From Porphyrobacter sp. AAP60 (lineage in GTDB: Bacteria > Pseudomonadota > Alphaproteobacteria > Sphingomonadales > Sphingomonadaceae), in assembly GCF_001296025.1 (NCBI RefSeq), contig NZ_LJHV01000005.1, forward strand, positions 1-56,684: a DNA stretch of 56,684 nucleotides, in the 5' to 3' direction. The position numbers and the translations under genes are program-made. Of this stretch, positions 51,014 to 56,684 are shown piece by piece; the first letter of the stretch is position 1; each line of letters opens with the position of its first letter. The notes beneath the pieces are model-generated. The model was not told where the DNA came from and made no database searches. It was given only the letters and a program-made list of their open reading frames with translations.

Positions 51014-53944
51014 CTACCCGGCCGCCGCTCCGCGCTGTGACAATTGCCGCGAATAAACCCAGCCGATCCCGATCAGGCTGAAGCCGAGCGCCATGAAGCT
51101 CGCGATCCGCAGCAGGCCTTCAAGGCCCGCCGCATCGATAAGGAACACCTTGATCACCGCGATCAGCATCAGCACCAGCGATCCGATCCGCCAGCTGCGC
51201 TGCCCGCGCCACGATCCCCACCACAGGAAGCCCAGCGCCAGCACGATGCCCAGCAGCGATGTCAGCAGGCTTTCGGTCTGCCCCACCGCGCGTGACGGCA
51301 GCACCGATCCGGCAAACGCCTGCCGCAGCAGCGAATAGGCGAGCAGCGCGACCAGCAGCATCACCGCAGCATCGATCACGTGCTGCACCGCTGCGGGCAC
51401 ATCGCCCCATTGCAACCGTGCCAGCCAGATGGCGGCAATGGCAGTCAAATACGCCAGCGTCAGCCAGTTGGCGACAGGTGTCGGCCCGACATGCTGCACG
51501 CCCAGCAGCGGATTGTGCAGCGCCAGCGTGAACCATACGAAATGCGCCAGAGCCGCGGCGAGCAGGCCAAGGCTGACCGGACGCCTTAGCCCCGCAGGCA
51601 GCTTCTTCCCCGCCCCGTAGGCCGCGAGCACAAGCAGCGCCTGCCAGATGGTCCTTTCGCCCATGCCGTAATGTTCGAACTGGAACAGCGAGGTGATCGC
51701 GAAGGCCTGCTTGAACAGGCTGTGCGGCATCACCCCGCCGATCAGCCCGAGCCCGGTCAGCACTGCCGTGCGGAAATCTATGGCGCGGCCTTGCCCCTTC
51801 CACAGCAGAACCGCCAGTGCAGCCGACAGTGGCAGCACGCGCAATGCCAGGTCGGCAGGCGCAACCGCGCTGCTCGCCATAAACGGATCGCCAATCAGCG
51901 CCATCGCACCCGCACTTGCCCAGCCCGCCACCGGAGCCATCGCCCAAGCCGCAGTGATGGCCAAAGCGCTTAGCCATGCGGCTAGCCTCGCTGGCAGGAA
52001 TATGAACAGAGCAATGGTGCCCGCCGCAGAAATCCACGCCAGGGGCGCACTGGGCAGTAATTGCGCGATCACGCCATAAGTCAGCAGCACGGCGAAAGCC
52101 TCTGCCACGCTTCGCGCTGCAACCGGACGTGCGATCAAGGCCATGGCGGCAAACGGCAGCGCCGCCGCCAGCCAGCGTATTCCGGCACGAACGGTGTCAG
52201 CAGCCTGCGGCAGATCGCCCAGCTGCGTCACTTCCGGCACAAAGCCGGGCGTTACAATCAATGCAATCGCGGTGACAGCCGCCCCCGCCCATGCCGCAGA
52301 GTGCAGCGCCAACGCATCGCGCCGGGCATAACACCACAGGATCGGCGCGCTTGCCGCCAGCGCCATCATCGGGGCAAGCCATGCAGGCGTGACCAGCAAA
52401 AGTCCGGCAAATCCAAGCAACGCCGCAGGGGCAAGCACAACCAGTGCCTCACGGGTCTGGGCCTCTTCCCCGCGCCACCACAGCAACGCAAAACCCGCGC
52501 CCGGCAGCAGTGCCAGCCCGGCGATTGCCGCTGCCAGCAACGGCTCGCTCGTATCCGCGCTCCAGCTGCCAAAGCGGGTGTAGATGATGATCCCCATGAT
52601 CAGGCTGACCGCACCCAGCTGCGCCAGATCGATCAGCTTGGCCCTTGCAAGCCATTGGTAGACGAGCGGCAACCCGGCAAAGATCACGACCTGCGCCGCA
52701 GCCACCAGCGCAAAGAACTGCGCATCCGGATCGGGCCAGATCACCAGCAGCCACAGCCCCAGCCCTGCCGCTACCAGCGTGCCCAGCCGCAACGCCTCGA
52801 ACCGCCAGCCCAGCGCCGAAAGCGCGGCGGCGATCAGCAGATACAGCCCCCATGTCAGCGGCGCGAACCCGGCATTGGTGACCAGCACCGCCATCTGCAG
52901 CGTCGCCAGCCCGCCTGCGATCAGATGCAGCAGGCTTGGCCCGCCCTTCGCATGGAGAAACGCCGGCAAGACCGTTCCCAGCACGATCAGGTAAACCCCC
53001 AGCGCGGCGAAATCCGAGCTGCTGGAAACTCCCGCAACCATCATCAGCACGCCCCAACCCAGCCCTGCCGCCAGCGCGGCATAGCCGAGCCAGGGGCGCG
53101 CCTGCGCCTGCCCGCTCCAAGCCAGCCCGCCAGTGATCAGCGCCAGATAGAAGGACAGCAGCGGCACATTGGCGCTGTCGCTATCAACCAGTAACGGCGC
53201 GGCAAACCCGCCGACCAGTCCGATTACCGCACTCGGCAGGCCGAAGCGCAAGGACAAGGCGATGGCCCCTGCGGTAACCGCCGCCAGCCCGACAAACGCC
53301 GCGCCCGCCCCGATCAATCCGTAAGCCGTGCCCGCCAGATAGAACGCGCCATAAAGCGTCGCGAGCCCCGCCCCCGCCAGTGCCTGCCGCACGCGCGGAT
53401 CGCGCAAACGATCATCAAAGCGGTGGGCCGTTTCGGCTCCGGCCAGCAGTGCGAGGCCGAACACAAAACTCAGCGCCACCCGCACCATCGGGGTCAGCAA
53501 GCCTGCTTCAATCGAGAAACGCACGAGGAAGATGCCCGCAATCGCCAGTGCAAACCCGCCGCCCCAAATCGGCAGGCGGCGTCCAAAGATATCCTCGAAA
53601 TCGAACGAGAACCCGCGCTTCGGTGCGGCGGCCTGCTGTTCTTCCGGCGCGGTCGCATAGGCAATAGCGGGTTCGGATGCTGGCTCCGGCTCGGCGCTGA
53701 CTGGGTCGGCAAGCGGTTCGGGTGCAGGTTCGATCGGAGGCTCGACAATGGGCTGCTGCTGCGAATGCGCGTCATTTCGGATGCTGTCCGCCGGCGCAAC
53801 AGGCTCCTCCCGGCGCGCGGAAGGCGAGTGTGCGAGCGCATCAAGCTGGCGCACCAGATAGGCGACGCGGCGCTCAAGCTTGTCAGCCCGCAGCCACAGG
53901 GCCGCGATCAACCCGCCGAACAAAAGGATGAAGAAAAAGTCCAT
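51014..53944 (-). CDS. DUF2339 multi-span membrane protein
   Basis: A 976-residue protein with about two dozen hydrophobic helices from residue 120 to the end, preceded by a coiled coil (LERRVAYLVRQLDALAHS) and a Pro/Ala/Glu-rich linker with an FSFDFEDIFGRRLPIWGGGF segment that starts the DUF2339 domain. The family's role is unknown. The transglutaminase gene lies 48 bases upstream on the same strand, so they may be co-expressed. Confidence 0.88.
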   Translation of the reverse strand: MDFFFILLFGGLIAALWLRADKLERRVAYLVRQLDALAHSPSARREEPVAPADSIRNDAHSQQQPIVEPPIEPAPEPLADPVSAEPEPASEPAIAYATAPEEQQAAAPKRGFSFDFEDIFGRRLPIWGGGFALAIAGIFLVRFSIEAGLLTPMVRVALSFVFGLALLAGAETAHRFDDRLRDPRVRQALAGAGLATLYGAFYLAGTAYGLIGAGAAFVGLAAVTAGAIALSLRFGLPSAVIGLVGGFAAPLLVDSDSANVPLLSFYLALITGGLAWSGQAQARPWLGYAALAAGLGWGVLMMVAGVSSSSDFAALGVYLIVLGTVLPAFLHAKGGPSLLHLIAGGLATLQMAVLVTNAGFAPLTWGLYLLIAAALSALGWRFEALRLGTLVAAGLGLWLLVIWPDPDAQFFALVAAAQVVIFAGLPLVYQWLARAKLIDLAQLGAVSLIMGIIIYTRFGSWSADTSEPLLAAAIAGLALLPGAGFALLWWRGEEAQTREALVVLAPAALLGFAGLLLVTPAWLAPMMALAASAPILWCYARRDALALHSAAWAGAAVTAIALIVTPGFVPEVTQLGDLPQAADTVRAGIRWLAAALPFAAMALIARPVAARSVAEAFAVLLTYGVIAQLLPSAPLAWISAAGTIALFIFLPARLAAWLSALAITAAWAMAPVAGWASAGAMALIGDPFMASSAVAPADLALRVLPLSAALAVLLWKGQGRAIDFRTAVLTGLGLIGGVMPHSLFKQAFAITSLFQFEHYGMGERTIWQALLVLAAYGAGKKLPAGLRRPVSLGLLAAALAHFVWFTLALHNPLLGVQHVGPTPVANWLTLAYLTAIAAIWLARLQWGDVPAAVQHVIDAAVMLLVALLAYSLLRQAFAGSVLPSRAVGQTESLLTSLLGIVLALGFLWWGSWRGQRSWRIGSLVLMLIAVIKVFLIDAAGLEGLLRIASFMALGFSLIGIGWVYSRQLSQRGAAAG

Positions 53945-53992
53945 GACCCCGCACCTTCATCGCCAAGCGGCAGGCACTTGGCAATCACCAAA

Positions 53993-54778
53993 TCATTGGG
54001 GCTGCATCGTTTTCACGCTGACGGTTTGGCCTTTCATCTCCAACGGCCCGAAGGCGGTAAGAAAGGCAACGTCGCCAATGTCGCGGCCGATGCCGATCAA
54101 GGCGGTGTCTGCGCCCGTTGCCATTCCGGTTGCATCGACGATATGCCAATTCCCGCCAAGGAACACCTCGGCCACGGCGTGGAAATCAGGCGGAGTCACG
54201 CGCGGTGCATAAACACTGGCGATCCGGGCCGGAATGTCGGCAGCGCGGGCCAGGGTGATCATCAGATGGGCGTAATCGCGGCAGATACCCTTGCCATCAT
54301 GGAACGTATCGATCGCCGTCGTATCCGCATTGCTGGAACCGGGCACATAGGACAGGTGCCCGGCAATCCAGTCGCGCATTGCCGCGATCTTGGCCCCGCC
54401 ATCCAGCACGCCAAACTCCGCCTCGGCAAAATCGGTGAACTGGTTGGATTGGCAATAGCGCGAAGGCAGCAGATAGGGCACCGCCTCTCCCGGCAAAAGA
54501 TGGAGCGGGACTGCTGGCAGCCCGGCGCAATCGCCATCGGCCCTTTTGATGCTGACGGTTGCTTCGTAGCTCACCAGCATCTGGCCCTGCGTACGCAGCC
54601 AGATGCGCTCGCCCACACCATCTTGCGCCGGGACGCGGGCGAAATGTTCGCACGGCGTGACCGTGATATCGGCATGTTCGATGGTCTGGCCCGGAATCGC
54701 GGCCGCTTCCACCTGAAGCAGAACGTCGCAAGGTTGTTCGAACCAGTAATCAAGCTGCGTGCTTATAAGAAGGTTCAC
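53993..54778 (-). CDS. Transglutaminase-like cysteine protease-fold protein
   Basis: About 261 residues from the GTG at 54778, which has a GGGAA-type ribosome site; the frame is open to 54856. An N-terminal beta-rich domain is followed by the transglutaminase core with the catalytic cysteine in DGKGICRDYAHLMITLARAA, histidine in PPDFHAVAEVFLG and aspartate in WHIVDATGMATG. Members act as amidases, ligases or structural folds in bacteria; the substrate is unknown. No signal peptide is clear from this start. Confidence 0.85.
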   Translation of the reverse strand: MNLLISTQLDYWFEQPCDVLLQVEAAAIPGQTIEHADITVTPCEHFARVPAQDGVGERIWLRTQGQMLVSYEATVSIKRADGDCAGLPAVPLHLLPGEAVPYLLPSRYCQSNQFTDFAEAEFGVLDGGAKIAAMRDWIAGHLSYVPGSSNADTTAIDTFHDGKGICRDYAHLMITLARAADIPARIASVYAPRVTPPDFHAVAEVFLGGNWHIVDATGMATGADTALIGIGRDIGDVAFLTAFGPLEMKGQTVSVKTMQPQ

Positions 54779-54856
54779 AATTCCCGTTCCATTCACGCAA
54801 GTGGCCCATGTTGCGATGCGGGCGACTATCCTTGCCGGACAGTAGCCCCAAGCCAT

Positions 54857-55565
54857 CAGTGGTGTCGATAGAGGATCAGTTTTCCGCCCTACCGACGGGA
54901 TATGAGATTGTTATTTTTGATAAATTTATTCAGAATAAAGGGGCTTGCTCACAATTAACCCCACCCCACTGGCAAGTTATGGCTCATAGACCCCGAAAGG
55001 CTCATACCGGCCAAGATCAGCCAGCGCTCCGACGGAAACATCCAGCACCAAAAATGCCCATCGCTTGTTATCTGGCCCGTTCAATTTTGCAAAATGCTCT
55101 GCATCGGTAGCGTATCGGATCAATGCGCGGATCAATGAAAAAATTGCAATTGATTTGGTTTTCCGCCGACCACTGACGTTGGCGGTATAATTATTCGTCT
55201 ATTTTATGGATCCTCGGTAAACCGAGTTGCCTCTAAAGTGCCAAATTCAGCACTGCCGATGGCCCGCATAGATAGATTGGTATTTCCTTTTTTAGCTCAA
55301 CTAAGACCCAAGCCTTTTCACTACGTGAAGGTTGACTCGGATGGACGATCGGCGGGTGGATGGATACTTTCTAGCCGCGGCACTAACCGTCAAACCTACC
55401 GTTAGTTTATCTCAAATTCTTTTGCGATCTCAAGCGCTGCTCACGCTTGTCAACGCGAGACCAGCAAGGCAGACGACATACGGACCCGATCGTGACACTC
55501 CCAGCCTGATCGCCCGTCGAGGAAGATTTTGTCGGTTTGATGATAAAAGTATGATTGGATGAATT
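54857..55565. other. Non-coding low-GC region before fkbM
   Basis: About 700 bases in which base use becomes clearly richer in A and T than to the left. A 76-codon open frame at 55332-55562 has no recognisable motif or good ribosome site and I do not call it. I see two close copies of CGGATCAATG (near 55114 and 55130) and no tRNA, integrase or terminal repeat. Confidence 0.5.
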
Positions 55566-56246
55566 ATGGCCATGAATAGTGTTCTAAGCGACGTCCTGAA
55601 GCGCGCTTTCCCAAACAGAGAGCCAATTCGATACATCCAGATCGGCGGAAATGATGGTATACACGCGGACCCACTTTATCCACATCATGTCGCTCGGACA
55701 TTTGAATTCGAGTGGGGTCAGATTTTCGAACCAATCCCAGAGTACTTCGACCTGTTGATGGCGAATATGCGCCAATTTCCATATGTCAAATGTCACAATT
55801 TAGCAGTCGATGACGCTACTGCACCTGGCCAGCGCGAGTTTAGCTACGTTTCGCATGCTGACATTGAAAAATTTGGATTGCCCGGATCATCTAAGGGGAT
55901 CGGTTCTTTTTCTCGGGACAGGAATGCGTTGGGTGGTATTGGCTACGACGAAGGCAAGTTCAGCAAAATTGAAAGCCACATTCGCACGATTCAAGTCCAA
56001 ACGGTGCCTGCCAAAGATGTGATAAGGCAGTATTCGGACGCAAATTTCCTGCTTACCGATTGTGAAGGCTACGATGTGGAGATAATTCGGAGCGCCTTCA
56101 GCAGCGGTAACTTCAAGCCCCGAGTGGTGCAGTACGAAGACTATCAGATCTCGAAAGATATCTCTCAATCGACACTTGGGGAGCTTCAAGCCCTGGGTTA
56201 CAAGGTAGTTCGCTCAGGTAACGACGTTATTTGCGAACTGGCGTAA
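55566..56246 (+). CDS. FkbM-family methyltransferase
   Basis: A 226-residue protein with the FkbM SAM-binding start (IRYIQIGGNDGIHADPLYPH), an acidic FEPIPEYFDLL strand, and LLTDCEGYDVEIIRSAF as the family's late motif. FkbM enzymes O-methylate sugars or polyketides, often in surface glycan loci. It stands alone, and its codon use is lower in GC than the rest of the window, which suggests transfer. ATG at 55566 or 55572 is possible. Confidence 0.85.
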   Translation: MAMNSVLSDVLKRAFPNREPIRYIQIGGNDGIHADPLYPHHVARTFEFEWGQIFEPIPEYFDLLMANMRQFPYVKCHNLAVDDATAPGQREFSYVSHADIEKFGLPGSSKGIGSFSRDRNALGGIGYDEGKFSKIESHIRTIQVQTVPAKDVIRQYSDANFLLTDCEGYDVEIIRSAFSSGNFKPRVVQYEDYQISKDISQSTLGELQALGYKVVRSGNDVICELA

Positions 56247-56650
56247 CACCCGTTCTCAGTGCTGAAGGCGGAAGGGCTTTCAGGATTAGGTGATTGGCGG
56301 AGAGGGTGGGATTCGAATAAATCTTATAGAGCAATGAATTATAATGTGTTTTATTATACCATTCCGGAGCTTACCCTCTAATTTACCCCGAGATTTGATC
56401 GGTTAAAGGCTCAGGTTTTTCACCAATTTCGAGGCTCCCAGAGCCATTCCGCCCCCTGCGCCGCCGATGGAAAGACCGACGACGGCGTCCCTTTGCCCCC
56501 CTTTCATAAAGTTCCTGCCCTTCAGTTTTCGGCACCTAAGCCGTCGTTCTGAGATCGCCTTGCTGACCTGTTATTCCTGCCATCTCAGCTTCAATGAACC
56601 ATATGGTCGAGTGAAAGTGCACCTGCTATCGAACCGCTGTGCTCAAGGAC
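56247..56650. other. Non-coding region at the right end
   Basis: About 400 bases without a credible gene. A 34-codon minus-strand frame at 56403-56507 (MKGGQRDAVVGLSIGGAGGG and onward) is glycine-rich, but short and without support. I see no repeat or tRNA. Confidence 0.4.
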
Positions 56651-56684
56651 ATGAACTTCAAGGGGAAGTGGCGCGACTATCAGG
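56651..56684 (+). CDS. Possible 5' end of a helicase gene (runs off the window)
   Basis: The last 34 bases read MNFKGKWRDYQ. FKGxWRxYQ is the start of a class of DEAD/DEAH-box helicases found in restriction and mobile islands, where it precedes the ATP-binding site. Only eleven codons are visible and the ribosome site is poor, so this is tentative. Confidence 0.3.
   Translation, partial: MNFKGKWRDYQ

Noticed and set aside
53423..54871. 482-codon open frame on the plus strand
   Set aside because: Antisense to the DUF2339 and transglutaminase genes, which have clear family features.
55332..55562. 76-codon open frame before fkbM
   Set aside because: No homologous motif, no good ribosome site, Arg-rich end; likely chance.
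56403..56507. 34-codon glycine-rich minus-strand frame (MKGGQRDAVVGLSIGG and on)
   Set aside because: Considered as a bacteriocin-like peptide or a thiolase C-terminal remnant, but the motifs do not match and there is no neighbour support.
1..56684. CRISPR arrays, tRNA and rRNA genes
   Set aside because: No spaced direct-repeat array, cloverleaf with CCA context or rRNA core sequence was seen on either strand.

Overview
The window is GC-rich bacterial chromosome from an alphaproteobacterium, most likely a sphingomonad (Erythrobacteraceae/Sphingomonadaceae type). The evidence is the hemD-hemC | tsaD-gpsA block with a Mic60-like gene behind hemD, a large TonB-dependent receptor driving a catabolic cluster, SulP/SQR/persulfide dioxygenase genes, and palindromic repeats of the CCTTCGACAAGCTCAGG type that are common in that group. 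An exact 16-bp parS-like palindrome (11486-11501) suggests this is the main chromosome, possibly on the origin side. I saw no rRNA, tRNA, CRISPR array or complete insertion sequence.

Layout. 1-9.4 kb is housekeeping: a Mic60-like protein, hemD and hemC on the minus strand, then tsaD (with a palindromic element inserted in frame), gpsA, a polysaccharide flippase with a collagen-like N-terminus, a VWA lipoprotein, a helix-hairpin-helix protein and a single-domain response regulator on the plus strand. 9.4-15.6 kb is central catabolism: maleylacetoacetate isomerase and an FAA hydrolase (tyrosine/homogentisate end steps), a repeat-rich intergenic region with the parS-like site, alanine dehydrogenase, an aldehyde dehydrogenase and a lactate 2-monooxygenase-like flavoenzyme. 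15.6-25 kb is a respiratory and sulfide block. It holds a cyanide-insensitive type cytochrome bd oxidase with a 44-residue DUF2474 subunit and a DUF393 protein, then an operon of persulfide dioxygenase, two YeeE/YedE transporters, a DUF442 phosphatase-like protein, sulfide:quinone oxidoreductase and SulP. A 1-Cys peroxiredoxin and an ArsR regulator without cysteines lie divergently. 25-26.7 kb has a membrane fatty acid hydroxylase/sterol desaturase pair.

26.9-39.4 kb is one long minus-strand operon for urea or, more likely, guanidine nitrogen. In transcription order it is: ABC transporter (binding lipoprotein, permease, ATPase), a NikR-family regulator that has lost three of the four nickel ligands, two DUF1989 proteins (carboxyguanidine deiminase family), a biotin-dependent urea/guanidine carboxylase, allophanate hydrolase, and a hybrid histidine kinase with a LuxR-type response regulator. 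Two matching 26-bp palindromes, one before the first gene and one just before the NikR-like gene, look like the operators of that regulator.

39.5-51 kb begins with a YncE-like lipoprotein, then an apparently undescribed catabolic system: a TonB-dependent receptor divergent from a GntR/FCD regulator, followed by an HMG-CoA-lyase-like enzyme, HyuA/HyuB, a CaiB-type CoA transferase and an isochorismatase-fold amidohydrolase. Identical ATTGTATACAAAT palindromes between receptor and regulator and before the lyase gene tie them into one regulon. 51-54.8 kb has a DUF2339 membrane protein and a transglutaminase-like protein. From about 54.9 kb composition drops visibly and only an FkbM-type methyltransferase and the first codons of a possible helicase are seen, which looks like the edge of a horizontally acquired region. 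Long ORFs on the strand opposite real genes are GC-codon shadows and were left out.
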